Positions 1 to 11,215 of a stretch of 64,000 nt of DNA are shown in pieces. The position numbers and the translations under genes were made by a program. Under the pieces are notes generated by a model. The model worked only from the letters and a program-made list of their open reading frames with translations. It had not been told where the DNA came from and ran no database searches. Positions within the stretch are counted from its first letter, which is position 1; each line of letters opens with the position of its first letter. The DNA comes from Microdochium bolleyi (lineage: Eukaryota; Ascomycota; Sordariomycetes; Xylariales; Microdochiaceae). The DNA is taken from positions 501,524 to 565,523 of the forward strand of contig KQ964245.1 in NCBI GenBank assembly GCA_001566295.1, read 5' to 3'.

Positions 1-115
1 TGCGGCTCGGGATGATGAGATTTGTGTCGTTGTGGTCGCGCGTGGCGGGGCGAGCATCGCGGTCGCTCGTCCGCGGCCTCGTGAAGGAGGCGTGGGTTGT
101 GAGAGAGGGCGCCAT
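1..115 (-). CDS. 5' end of an unrecognised gene, cut by the window edge
   Basis: An ATG whose A is at 115 sits in a strong start context (GCCGCCATGG on the minus strand) and opens a frame with no stop for 38 codons, running off the window at base 1. The peptide begins MAPSLTTHASF and is rich in Arg, Asp, Thr and Pro, as disordered N-termini of fungal regulators often are. Upstream, on the coding strand, lies a long pyrimidine-rich stretch typical of a filamentous-fungal 5' leader, which supports the call. I do not recognise the protein. The first intron or the rest of the gene lies outside the window. Confidence 0.5.
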   Translation of the reverse strand, partial: MAPSLTTHASFTRPRTSDRDARPATRDHNDTNLIIPSR

Positions 116-3100
116 GGCGGCGGAGCAAGGAGAGGCAGCCGAAGAGAAACGACGCTGGGCCGGAGGTGGAAGGCGCGAGGACTGCCCAGCAGGCTGGAGG
201 CGACGGGGGCGAATATAGACAAGGACGCTCAGTGACCAGCAGGCGACGAGGGGAGGTCGTGTCGTGCAAAGGGCGAGGCAGAGTCCGGCGAGATGGACAG
301 CGGACGCGAGCCAGGCCTTTGTGCAGCGAGCTGGTGAGGGAGGGAAAGGAAGAGAGGCGAAGGAGCTGGAGCTGGAGGAAGGTGGAGGAGGAGGGAGGCA
401 CGGCAGCTTGGGCAGGAAGTATGGGGTGGAGCGATAGGGGATGGAAGGGGCAAGGGCCATGTGGTGGTGGAGGAGGAAGACCACCTGCATCAGCAGCAGT
501 TTGCAGGGCCGGCCGGGAGTGGAGACACGGAATGGGGAGACGCTAGGCTGGAAGGAGCGGGCAGCAGGCCGGGTGGTTTCCCGTTTGGTGGCTGCAATTC
601 AGGGGGCTGGCAAGCTGGCTGGGGGTTTGAGGATCCCTGGCGGCCAGAGCCCCAAACTCTTTCTTTGTCTGTCGCAGACCTGCCGTCCACGGCAAAAGTG
701 CGCATTACACTTTGGGCCACTCGTCAGGCCGGCGTGGCACGCGAGAGCACGCGGTCTGGACATCCAGCACGAAGCACCGAGGGCGGCCAGGAGGGATGGG
801 CCAGCAGGTCGGCAGTGGTGACGGGGCGCCCCTGCCACGCACCTGGCAGATGCGGGCTTCCAAGCCAAGGTTGCGACGACTGTGTGCGGTACCTGGGTAC
901 TCCATACCTGAAGGGACATGTAACTAATCGTATCTGCAAGGTACGGCACGCTTGCCCAGGTGGTGATCAATCATTCTCCTCCTCTTGCAATGTGACAGTC
1001 CTCCACCTCATCACGCCAGGGCCCCATCCGCTGTCACGGTCCCATTCGCCCTTGGCCATCGTCCCCGTGGCGTTGTGCCTGTCTATTATTTGCCCAGTCT
1101 CCGATACTCTGGACGGGCGCCATCATGGAATTCCCCGTCGACCTGGGCCCCGAGGCATAGCACATCCATCCCATCCCTGGCGGGCTCGGTGGGTGTGCGG
1201 GGCCATTGCGGCCTCTTGCATCTGTAACGCCCGGTCCGTGCTGGGGGGGGGGGACGCGGCACTAGGCACGCGGTAGCTCGTCCAAGACTGCGTTCCCGTC
1301 GACTCTCGCACAGATGCTTCCCGCCCACCCACACCGCGCCGGCACTATCTCAGATTGATTGATTCTCGGATTCATTGATTCCCAGCGACAACCCGCCGTC
1401 ACAACAGCCGCGCAGGGCAACCCTTTTCGTCGACCGCGGGCGTGCCATGTCTCGGGGACGTGCCACGCGTCGCCCAGCTACGGCAAACCGGGGGCAGTCA
1501 GTCCTCGACAGTTCCCAGCAACGGATTCCAGGGGCCAGCAATTCAACGGCGACAGGCCTCCCTGCACCCCAATCTCCAGAGCCTGGCCATCTCCGCCCAT
1601 TCCAGCCCTCGTCCCAATCACAATCCTCCAGGCCTGCCAATCACTCCACCCGCCCGGGCACTGCTCCAATCATGGCCTGCAGGGCGCGCCAGGGGACGCC
1701 CGTCGATTTCCCGGCCCGTGGCCCAGCTGTCTGCGAACCATCCGTCGTTGTACCGGCTTCTGCCCGTGAGGCCAAAAGCAAAGGCTCAACGCCCGAGTGG
1801 CCCTCAGCCCATCTGCCCGGCGAAACACTCACCATGGCTTGTCTGCGGCGGCCAGAACCTCAGCCAGCTTGCATCGCTGGATGCGGAAATCACGCGATGG
1901 GCGTGCGCCGCCTCCGTCGAGGACCACTTGGGTTCTTCGATGGCAGGCTCCTAGCGCCCTATTGTTCGCTGTTCAAGCCTTCCCTAGCCCAAATCGCCAA
2001 TTAGCTCGCGGGGGCTTTTGCCGGCGCCAGGGCGGCTTGCAGCAGACCCAAAGTCACGTCGCCACCAGAACTGTGCACGGCCGAAAAGGGTTTGGTCAGG
2101 AAGCAGGCGCTTCCAGTCCGTGGTGACGACGGTACAATTCTGCAGCGTAGCTGTCTTGCTGCCTCGCTGTCTCTCGCGTGGGGCGAGACATGATACCTTT
2201 CCAAGGCTTTCCAAGGGGTGGTGGTTATCCAGAAATGGTCGCAAGGGAGCCGTCTGCGCCCGATCCGTCGACTTCTTCCCGGCCGCATCGCGAACAGGCT
2301 AGATTCGGGTCGTTGGCACGTCGGAATTCGGAACTCCTGAGACAGAAATATACTTTCGCCAATGATGGTAAGACATTGAATGTATCCTTCTGGAAGTCAG
2401 TGATTACTGCTCTGAAGTCTGGTACTTCGTATCACACCCGCCCGACACCCGGCACCGCATACGCAGCTTGGGCGTGGGGCAAGGAGCTGAGCGCGACGCT
2501 CTCTTCTCAGAAGTGCCCACGATCGAGGACAGCACGGCCCCTTCGCCTGTTCGAATAGCTCTCTTCAGTCCAGAGAAGGCACGGCTTCCAACAATCAGCA
2601 GCGCGTGTGACAGGCCCTTCCTGGACATCGCCTTCTAATTATACGCAGACCCTTTTGGTGCTGCGCACTCTGACACGATGCATCCGGGTCATTCAGCCAC
2701 GCCGATCACTCCATATCTGGCTTGCCGGAACATATCATGCTCCATGTCAGCCACGCTAGCATGTACCTTAATATGCGTAATCACGGCATGTGGACGCGTT
2801 TGTGCTTGGCCATCCTCAGTAACACGTCGCTGACTGCTGAGACGGCGTCCGTCTGCCAGCATGAAGCGTGAAGGTCCTTCTGGCGTCTTGCTGTGCGACT
2901 GGCGGACGGCCTGTTTATCATCATCTCCCAGACCCGTCCGAGCCCGTTTTCGTCAACCTTGCAGGCACCAGTCAGGGATTAGCTCCCAGCACCATGGTTC
3001 ACGAATCACACCGGACCGTGCCACACACTCTGAGCTGACCTCGCCCTGCATGCCCCACTGATGCAGGTACGCAACTAGAGCCATGCGGCGGCATCAATTA

Positions 3101-6100
3101 TTCACGGCCCAACATTACGGGGCACCCTACACATTGACTGCCCAGGAGCTCGAAGAGAGTCGCTGCTCCCCATGGAGCACGAGCTGAGATACGACATGCA
3201 GGCATCGCACGGTCTCATGCGTGACGATGATGTGATCATTGAGTTACGGGGCGACACTGTTTGTGCCAAGTAGCATTGCTTGCTTGCAGCCCGACGACGC
3301 AACTTGTAGGTACCAGTGTGGCATGGTGGCTGTGTGGAATGCCACCATCATCGGTCGTTGCGTCTCGGGGGAGATGCTCAGCACGGATGACCTATCAATT
3401 ACCGGGGGTTTGGCCGAACAACATGACGGGGCAGAGCCAGCAGTCGTCGACACTCCAACCATGGTTTCAGATCACACTTTTCTCCGAAGAACTTGGTGCC
3501 CGGGCAATCTCCAGAGGAGGGACAGTACGAAGTAGTGAGTCCAGCTCATGCAAGCATGCAAGCCCTCAACTTTAACACGGGTGCGGCCTTCATCTCAGCT
3601 GCAGCGGGAATGAAGACGTATGGCCCCCAGCAGCCTGCTAATGGTTAGTTCGCACGAGTCCGGCTGAAGTTGCCGCGCTCGCTCTATGTAGTGTCCTTGT
3701 GTCGATCAGCGAAGATGGCATGACCATGTTTGCCTCGAATCCGAGGTTCCCCCATCTTCCCTGGCCGAGCTGGCGAGGACCCGCTGCGACGAGCCACAAT
3801 CCAAACGCTGTCACCGTGGCAGGGTCTGCTTTGTCTTGTGTTGGGCTCCGGGGACTATATCGCCGCTGCTATCAGACCACAGGACCGCTGACTGCGGCAT
3901 TTTAATTAGTTTCCGGGTCCGAGATAGCATGGGCGGGCGGCGCTCGGCTTGTCTACCTATCGTGAGGCGGATGTGCCGCCGAAACGACAGGGCTGTACCA
4001 TGCGATGCTCGCTGCTCACTACTCAGCCCGGAGTTTTCAGCCGAGTCGAGACATGGGGATGCCAGGCAGAGAGCGCCATTGTGCTCCGGGCGAGCCTGTC
4101 GGGCCGGGTTTCATGGGGGCTGCACGTACTTTTTTGCTTCTCCAGCGTCGCATGCATGTTTCCTCTGCCGAGCCCTCTCGGGGGTCAACCTCTTGGCACA
4201 CGGCAGAACGTCTTGACCCTCCACCGAGCACAAGGTCAACTGCCGGCGATGCTGGCATTCAACACCTACGGCACGCCTGTGCCTCATGCGAAGCATGCAG
4301 GATGCAATCTACTTGAGACTGCAGAGCGCTCCCATGCAGAGCCGGCATTGGTCCATCGTACGTGTCATTCATTGTGCCTTCCTGCCGAGACGACGCAACG
4401 GCTCTGAAACATGATGTTGTATGCTTCGCGGTAGGCATGGTGAAGCGGTCTTCCTCGCTGGCATGCAATGCTCGGCAAGCAGAAGACATCGCGCGTCTCG
4501 GGCCAGCCGTCCCCGGGCAACCCGAGTGTTTCCCTTCCGCTGGCATCCCCGCCAATTGGCGCGGCGACCACGTGCGTACGCTGCTATGATATGCATGCCA
4601 AAGCGGGGAATATTCCCCAATTGTTTATGATGCGGGAATAGTCATGGCTTGTCAATTGGCGGGCCAGGCTTTGCCTCTGTCAAGATTGTGAAATACTAGC
4701 CGTCTGTAAGCAGGAATGCGGCCTGCGGAGAATTGGGGAGTTTATCTTCCGCTTCCTCCGCTCCCGAGTCCCCGAGAGCTAGGGAGCTGGAAATCGTCCC
4801 GGTGCCAGAGCGTGGCTGAGGGGCTGCTCCCGCTGGCATGCGCGCACCCACACACACAGATGATTGATCCAGTATGGCATGAAATACCCAGCAGCAGACA
4901 AACAAGCGTGGTAACCGGTAGGTTTGTTTACATGACGATATGAGAAGATGTTTACATGGCATCCGTCTTCTAAAACACTACCTATTGGGGTTGAGAGAGA
5001 TAAAAGCATTGCCATCGACAACCGCAGCGGTGAGGACGACGACGGCAGAACAGTAACAACAAAACCAGCCCTTCACGAAGCGGGGCCTGGTGTGCGGACC
5101 ACGCCGATGTGTCGTCAGTAGATCACGGTGCCGTCGCCCTCCCACGATCGATGACTAGCAGCGGTGACAAAATCGAGGGTAGGGCTAGCTTCTTCCGTTT
5201 CGTTCCGCCCCTTCCTTCCTTTTGACCTGCCTCCCTGGGGGATCGTGGAGAAAGAAGGCATCCCTTTGATCGAGGAACATAATTCGTCGCCCTTCATCAT
5301 GCAGCCTCGCTCTTTTTGCTTTTTCATTCTGTCGGTCTCTACCACCTCGTCGGTATGCTGCGTCACACACCGACGATTTTTTTTTTCTGTCTCTAAGATG
5401 ATCAATGATGCCAAGCTGCTGGCGATTTATGAAAACTTTCTAGACTGATCTGGCCCCTCAACAGGGCTGTCGTTGACATCAGTGGCATACGGGAATGGAG
5501 GTAAAGCCACATAAGTACATCTCCCTTGCCAGCCGGCGATCCAGCTTCCGTGCTGTGAAGGGCGAAACACACGGAATAACTTGGGAGAATGGACGGAACT
5601 CATTGATACACGAACAATAATGTGAAGCATGCTACACTTCCCGCGATTATGAAGGCCATGTGTGTGTATGTGACGTGACGACTGGTGATAACCTTTCCGA
5701 AAAAAGGGAAGTGTTAAGGAACTTCTTCTTTGGAGGAACGAGACCTCCACACACGCCCCCCCCCTCCCCTTTCCCCCTGTGATAGGAAGCACGAGGCGGA
5801 CGAGCAGAGGAGCAAGAGAAACCGGACGTGTAGAGAAGGCGATATACGTTCCGCGAGGTAGTCACGCACGGGGGTCCGGGCTCTGGTCGGAAGAAATATC
5901 CCTCGGGACGATGATGGAAACGGACTTTGTCGCTGCGTCCTCGTGGCGTCCGGTCCCCTATGGGGAGGCTGCCAACCAGGCGGGCGAGGCAGCCTGCCGT
6001 TTGATGACGCGAGGCTGCCCGTGAATTTGTTTCGCTTTCGTGGCAGTGGCTTTCACCAGAGGTCTATGTATCAGCGTGCATTTGAAATGCCCACGACGCT

Positions 6101-7468
6101 TGTGTCTGACAAGTGGCTGACCCGGTAGCGGAGGATGTATGTACAGATCTGTTAAGCTTCAAAATTTACTCCATCGCTGGACCTTTCGGGCCTTCTCTGA
6201 GAAGAGTGGCTAGCTTCTGTGCCACAGCATCTGGAAGGCGACCTCAAATGCGGCCTGGGTGTTCCCGGCTGTGGTCACTAGCCGAGTTACTCGTTGAAAC
6301 TGATCATTCTTGTGCCTACACTCGACCCCTGTGCAAAGAATTCTGGCGAGCGCTAAAGGTCTGTATCGTGGGCTTGGTGACACTCGTATAATGAAATTAT
6401 TGTGCTGAGATAGTTACAAAAAAAAGAAGACGTCAAACCGTAATACGGAGGTGGCAGAAGCGAATTTCGTTCCGTTCCCCAAGACTTCCCAAGATCAAGT
6501 TAATTCCTGGCAGCGCAGCTGGGAGAAAACATGAAGGCGCAAATGAGCTAACAATTGTGAAGAAACTCCGCAAAAGAATCCCGTAATTTAGGGAAACATA
6601 GGTCTCATTTGTCTATCCATGGCCAAACGCCATGGGTGGTATGGAAGAAGCGTGAGAATCGTATTGTATGAGAGTCGGGTGTTCTCAAGCACAGCCTCAA
6701 CTGTGCTCAGTAATATAGGTTTGCCGCCGCACGGGGATCAAGTCAAGGTTACGTTACGTGGGGGGAGAGATACGGAAAAAGAATGCCACGGCATTACGAG
6801 AAAGCAGTTTGATCACTCCGTGCAAATGTCCATATACGGCTGCGTGTGCGCCGGCGGGGAAGTTCAAGCCTCATCTCAGACTCATCTCATCCTTTTTCGA
6901 GGTCCCGAGGAACAGCAAACCCTCGGTAACTAGGGTCGGTCGATATCGAGACTGTGCACAAGCACTGTTGCATGGGCGTTGAATGCTAGGAGGAGGCACG
7001 ATAGCAGAAAGACGTTGGAGAACATCATCTCATCACCGGATAGTATTGGTGCTAGCGCAGGGAAGAGCACAGCAAGGTCTCAGGGAAGGATTTCGCTAAC
7101 TGGCTAGGAGAACTCTGTTCTGCACTCGAGTTGGAGAGATATAGACACAGGAAACCATTGCTCGGCGGGATACCTCAGCTTGTTGCTCAGGTAGTGATAG
7201 ATACCATGACCACCATTGCTGCTTCACTCATACAGACTGGGGCATCAGAATACCCGACGAACAGACGAGCGATGGCTTCTGGTCAACGGCACGATTCTCA
7301 CAAAGAATAGGGATATTGAAAGCCCCGGTCGCAGAAAGACCACAGAGTTGTTTAGAGCTAGGTACACATGAGATGACACGTTATTCGCTGTGAGCATCTC
7401 AACTTTATACTTCGAAAGAAATGGCGGAAGTGAAACATGAAGCCATCCAAGAATCATAGAACACCACA
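116..7468. other. 7.3 kb intergenic stretch without a credible gene
   Basis: Many open frames occur here on both strands, but none shows a recognisable domain, a consistent start context or phase-compatible introns, and overlapping frames of similar quality coexist. The first 500 bases are probably the promoter and leader of the minus-strand gene at 1-115. An 11-base G run lies at 1243-1253 and a 10-base T run at 5377-5386. Base composition drops toward AT from about 4900 to 7400. A non-coding transcript or a long regulatory region is possible but not shown by sequence alone. Confidence 0.5.
334..400 (-). promoter_or_regulatory. pyrimidine-rich leader tract upstream of the left-edge gene
   Basis: The plus strand is almost pure purine here (repeated GAGG and GGAG blocks), so the minus strand is a CT-rich tract about 220-285 bases upstream of the ATG at 115. 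CT-rich tracts in this position are common in filamentous-fungal promoters and 5' leaders. The role is inferred from position only. Confidence 0.35.
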
Positions 7469-8434
7469 TCAGCACGCCCCATTCTTTACGACACCCCACG
7501 ACCGCGGGAACTCCATGCCCCATTTTGTCATCAACCCCCTGAGCTCGGCCTCCGTGCCTGGCACGACATTGACAAACACCCGATCGTCCTCGGCTTGCGG
7601 CGGCTCCGAGTGAACCGCGCCGCAATCGGGCCCCAGTCGGAAGAAGACGCACTCTCCCGGGCCTGCGGCCTGACACCATCCCAGCTCCGCCATGTCCGTA
7701 GCGAGCCTGATTCGGACAGCTTCCGCTGTGGATGCGCAACCGACACACCGGATGTCCACGCACGTGTGGTTTATGGCGAGCTGCTGTTTAGCGGAGGCCT
7801 GCAGGCTGCGCGCCTCGGCTTGGTGCTCAGGAGCGATGAACCTGGTAGAGGGCCCGCGGAGGGTCGTGCAGAGCTTGAAGTCTGTCTCTTGTCTTGCAGT
7901 TGCTCTGCGTAATGATGGCTGCGACGACAATGAGGATGACGGCAAACGCATCTTGCTCAGAAGCGACACGCCGCCTTCGCCAGGACGTCGTTGCACCCTG
8001 CAAGACATTGTGCCTGATTTCTCTTCTCGGCTGAAGAACAAGTCGTCCGTATGCCACCGGGCCATGTCGAATTCGACATTCGCTCTCGTGGCACGCACAG
8101 ATATCCAGTAGTGCTGAAGGCCGTGTTGCTTGAGTATCACGCTCGCATAGACCAGGAATGGCCACAGAGTCCCGGACAGCGGACGAGATAATGTCGAGGC
8201 ACACCACTCATCGAGACTGCTCGGGATGCTGCTACTTCCATCGCCAGTGAGGACCGGCCCGCAGTAGCACCAGAAGCCATCTTTTCGTACTCGTAGGTCG
8301 ACGTCTTGGGTGGTGCTGAGGCTGCCGGTCTCGCTGTCACTGTATGTGTTGATGCCCGGTTCAGGCCCGGCTAGGCTGTCCTTGTACCTAAGAAACTCGA
8401 AGCAGCAGGGCCGCCCAGCTATCGGTAGCTGCAT
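7469..8434 (-). CDS. DUF1826-like / 2OG-oxygenase-like hypothetical protein
   Basis: This is a continuous frame of 321 codons from the first in-frame ATG (A at 8434). The frame is open further upstream to 8536 but has no ATG there. Features resemble the DUF1826 family: an HxD-like pair in RWHTDDLFF, then a TTLRGPSTRF segment, then GAVHSEPP followed by DRVFVNVVPG, giving a possible H-x-D...H...R metal and cosubstrate set as in cupin-fold oxygenases. Between RWHTDDLFF and TTLRGPSTRF about 45 residues look unlike protein, with many Ser, Arg and Gln. An in-frame intron there is possible, for example from a GTGCAA donor to a CAG acceptor 78 nt on, so the true protein may be shorter. Function is unknown and the family call is tentative. 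Confidence 0.5.
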   Translation of the reverse strand: MQLPIAGRPCCFEFLRYKDSLAGPEPGINTYSDSETGSLSTTQDVDLRVRKDGFWCYCGPVLTGDGSSSIPSSLDEWCASTLSRPLSGTLWPFLVYASVILKQHGLQHYWISVRATRANVEFDMARWHTDDLFFSREEKSGTMSCRVQRRPGEGGVSLLSKMRLPSSSLSSQPSLRRATARQETDFKLCTTLRGPSTRFIAPEHQAEARSLQASAKQQLAINHTCVDIRCVGCASTAEAVRIRLATDMAELGWCQAAGPGECVFFRLGPDCGAVHSEPPQAEDDRVFVNVVPGTEAELRGLMTKWGMEFPRSWGVVKNGAC

Positions 8435-9123
8435 GCGGACAGCGACCAAGGCAGATAGATGTCTTAACAATCTTGATCTACCAAACCCAAGAGAGTTGAG
8501 ACCTTGCTGCGCTCCTAACTCGGACCCTTCATTCACTGGACTGAGTGTGGATCTTTGAGCGCAACTCCACTTGTGTGAAGACGTAGAGGCGGGAACGTAT
8601 TGGTCGTGCTGTACGATGGTGAAGATCTAATACTCTTTCAGCTTCAAAACAAATAAGCATCGAGTAGGCGGCCAACCAGAGTTGGAACGAGGCGTCTTTC
8701 TCAACCGTGCTTCTTCCAGGAGCCACGTCAGCAGTGTGAGAGGGTCGCAGAGCAACAGACCCCGACAACTCAGAGCCGTTAGGAGGCCCCTGGTCTCAAT
8801 GTGTTGGCCCGACAGCTAGCTCTTGTGCGATTGCCCTGGAGCTTGGCGAGCTTGGTGCTGCTGCAGGAGAGTGGTCCTTGCAATGTTAGTGCTTATTCCT
8901 GAAAGTGGATGCCAGGGTTGATCATGCTCTTGGGTCTTTGCTCAGTTGTCAGCATCGTTCAATGCCGTCTTCGGGACTCTGTGGGAGCATGTTCGCTTCA
9001 GCAGGGTGATTTGGTAACAACCAAAACGGGCGCGTCTGAGACATCCTTAGGGTACGGATAGACTTTGTGTAGAGTGTTGTTGATACGGCAGTCTATCTCT
9101 GTTGAAAGTGCGCAGCTGTTGGT
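8435..9123. other. intergenic, promoter of the 7469-8434 gene
   Basis: It lies between two minus-strand genes and would hold the promoter of the DUF1826-like gene and the terminator of the sulfotransferase-like gene. I see no ORF, repeat or RNA gene in it. Confidence 0.4.
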
Positions 9124-9945
9124 CTACCACGGTCGACCCCACCTGTACAATGCGGCGCCTACTGCGACAGCGGCGGCCGCATAAGGCGACACGACCACGG
9201 CGGCCCTCTTGAGCATGCCCAGCTGATGCTCAATAATCTTCTTGCGCATTGCAGCAGCCTCGTTGACATGGGGAAACTCGTCGGCGCGGGCTTTCCACTC
9301 CTCTGGGATGTCTTTGCCCAAGAACTCGCACAGCGGGCGCCAGCCGTCCTTCGGATCAAACTCGAGGAGGTTCTCTGGCGAAGTCATTTCCTTGATCGTT
9401 TTGTAGTGCCGGTCGTACGTCTCCCTGGCATTGGCTCTAATTTCGTTGACGTCGGACGCCCGGAAGAGGCCGAGCATCATCTTGCGGTTCGCGGGTCCTG
9501 CAACCGAGCCGAGGATGGGCTCGATGGTCTCGACGAAGAAATCGGCTACCGAGCCGAAGAGAGCCTGGAACACCTGCTCGTCCATGCTCTTGTACCACTT
9601 GTCGTAGTCGCGCTGGACGATGATGACCTTGGCGTCCGGATAGGCCTCTATGAGCTGGGGGCCGAAGATGGAGCCGATGTCCGTGATGGCCTCGCACTCG
9701 CCAAAGACCTCGTCCCACTGCTGCGCTGTGAAGGGTTGCCCCGTGTATGAGGGTAGTGATGGGAAGGTTGCGTCGGCGGCGCGCCCAAAAACGGCCCAGT
9801 CGGTCGGAGAGTCGATGGACTTGATGCCGTGGTAGACGTCCTTGTAGCCGAGCAGTGTGAGGGCCTCGCACATTGACGAGGTGCCGGTGCGCGGCAGGCC
9901 CAGGGACAGGACCCGCGTCCTGCGGATGGGTTTCGGGGATGCCAT
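9124..9945 (-). CDS. P-loop sulfotransferase family protein (Sulfotransfer_4 type)
   Basis: Intronless, 273 residues. The ATG at 9945 gives MASPKPIRR directly before the P-loop, matching how this fungal family begins. An in-frame extension upstream to 10134 is judged to be leader. The 5'-phosphosulfate-like motif LGLPRTGTSSM is at residues 15-25. The 3'-phosphate-like segment VIIVQRDYDKWYKSM is at about 107-121, with Arg112 and Ser120 placed as in PAPS-dependent sulfotransferases. The C-terminus (about 246-273) is hydrophobic, rich in Ala and Val, and could anchor the protein in a membrane. The family is widespread and expanded in ascomycetes, frequently misannotated as NAD-dependent epimerase, and has no settled substrate. 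A role in sulfation is family inference only. It is transcribed divergently from the lectin-like gene at 11216. Confidence 0.85.
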   Translation of the reverse strand: MASPKPIRRTRVLSLGLPRTGTSSMCEALTLLGYKDVYHGIKSIDSPTDWAVFGRAADATFPSLPSYTGQPFTAQQWDEVFGECEAITDIGSIFGPQLIEAYPDAKVIIVQRDYDKWYKSMDEQVFQALFGSVADFFVETIEPILGSVAGPANRKMMLGLFRASDVNEIRANARETYDRHYKTIKEMTSPENLLEFDPKDGWRPLCEFLGKDIPEEWKARADEFPHVNEAAAMRKKIIEHQLGMLKRAAVVVSPYAAAAVAVGAALYRWGRPW

Positions 9946-11215
9946 GGCTGCGCAGCAATGGGTGTTGCTGATGAAGACAAAGAGCAGGTGGAATGATGCA
10001 GAAGACACTTGACAGCTCACGGTGCTCACGGAATCGCAGCCTGCTTCGACGTCCGTGATGGGTAGGATAGCCCCTTGCGGCTGGCGGGCTGTTGGAAGAG
10101 CGGAGTGCGCCGCTTCAAACGCCGCTGGATCCACGCTCCGGAGGCTTCGGCGGAAGGCGCAGACGGGGGTGTCCGCACCCAGAGACCACGATGCAAAGTC
10201 TGGCTAGTGCAAGTCAAATACCACGCGCGTCTTCTCTGAGCCAAGGCTGACTAAACCATCGCGTCTTGCTGGAGGGCAGACTTGGAAGTGCTGGATTGTC
10301 TTGATGTCTCTCCAGGTCGTAGGGCTGAGTTGGTGGCACAGGCTTGGCAGGCACGCCCGCTTGAGGTGCTTGCCGCGATCCATCTCCACATGAGTTCCCG
10401 TCATCCCTTCTCGCCTCGCCGTCTCGACGCTTGAGCACAGAGACTGCACGGCGCACCTCACTTGCCGTGTGATGACTGCCCGCAGTGCGGATTCCACATC
10501 ACATCATGCTGGCGAATGATCGCCTGACGACCAAGACGGGTACAGTATCCGGCCACCAAATCACCACGCCCGCCCAGCCTGCTATGGGTGCCTTGTTCCT
10601 CGGCATCGCCACTTTGTGACCTCCGCAGGAGCCAGATCAAACCAGTTTGCCGCCCCATCAGGAAATCGCTGACGGTCCTGTGCCTCTTGGAGCCCCGCCG
10701 AGCAGAGACGCTGCTGTTCCTATGACTTTGGGGCTTGGTTGCCGTGATCGGGACCACAGAGCGACGGAGATGGCTGTCTCTGCTGCTATCACACAACACG
10801 TACCTAGAACGAAGCCATGTCCTCGCTTGTCGACGCGTTGAGAGAGTGGCCTGTCCAATCTGCTCGTCTCACTCTCGACCAGGGCAGAGCTGTGCATCCG
10901 GGTGAGGCGGCATGCTCTGTTGCCCATGCTCCAGGATCAGCAACGATACAGCATGGCGGAACCACAGAATCTGCGCCTGCCGCTGCTACCGTACAGGGGA
11001 CCCTTGCCGTTCTGCGGCTACAAAGCACTGCCAAGAGGACCATAAGACGCAGGAGATGGAGCAGTACCCTGTTGCAAGGCGGAAAGGGTGGTCGTTCTGA
11101 AGTGTGTCGTTATTTCCACTTATATGGCCTTCCGCCTTTCCTCTCTGTATGCCACGACATATGACTCCACGCTGCTCCGAGACCATCAAGTGTTGTCTGG
11201 CTCGCTGAAGACAAC
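9946..11215. promoter_or_regulatory. divergent intergenic region
   Basis: This 1.27 kb separates the sulfotransferase-like gene (minus) from the lectin-like gene (plus), so it carries both promoters. I see no clear TATA box, ORF with family similarity, or repeat. Confidence 0.4.

Noticed and set aside
1375..2004. 209-codon plus-strand frame rich in Pro, Ser and Arg
   Set aside because: Competes with equally long frames in other phases, no domain, no leader; looks like non-coding GC-rich DNA.
9946..10134. N-terminal extension of the sulfotransferase-like gene
   Set aside because: In frame, but the family starts at the MASPKP Met just before the P-loop; the extension has leader-like composition.
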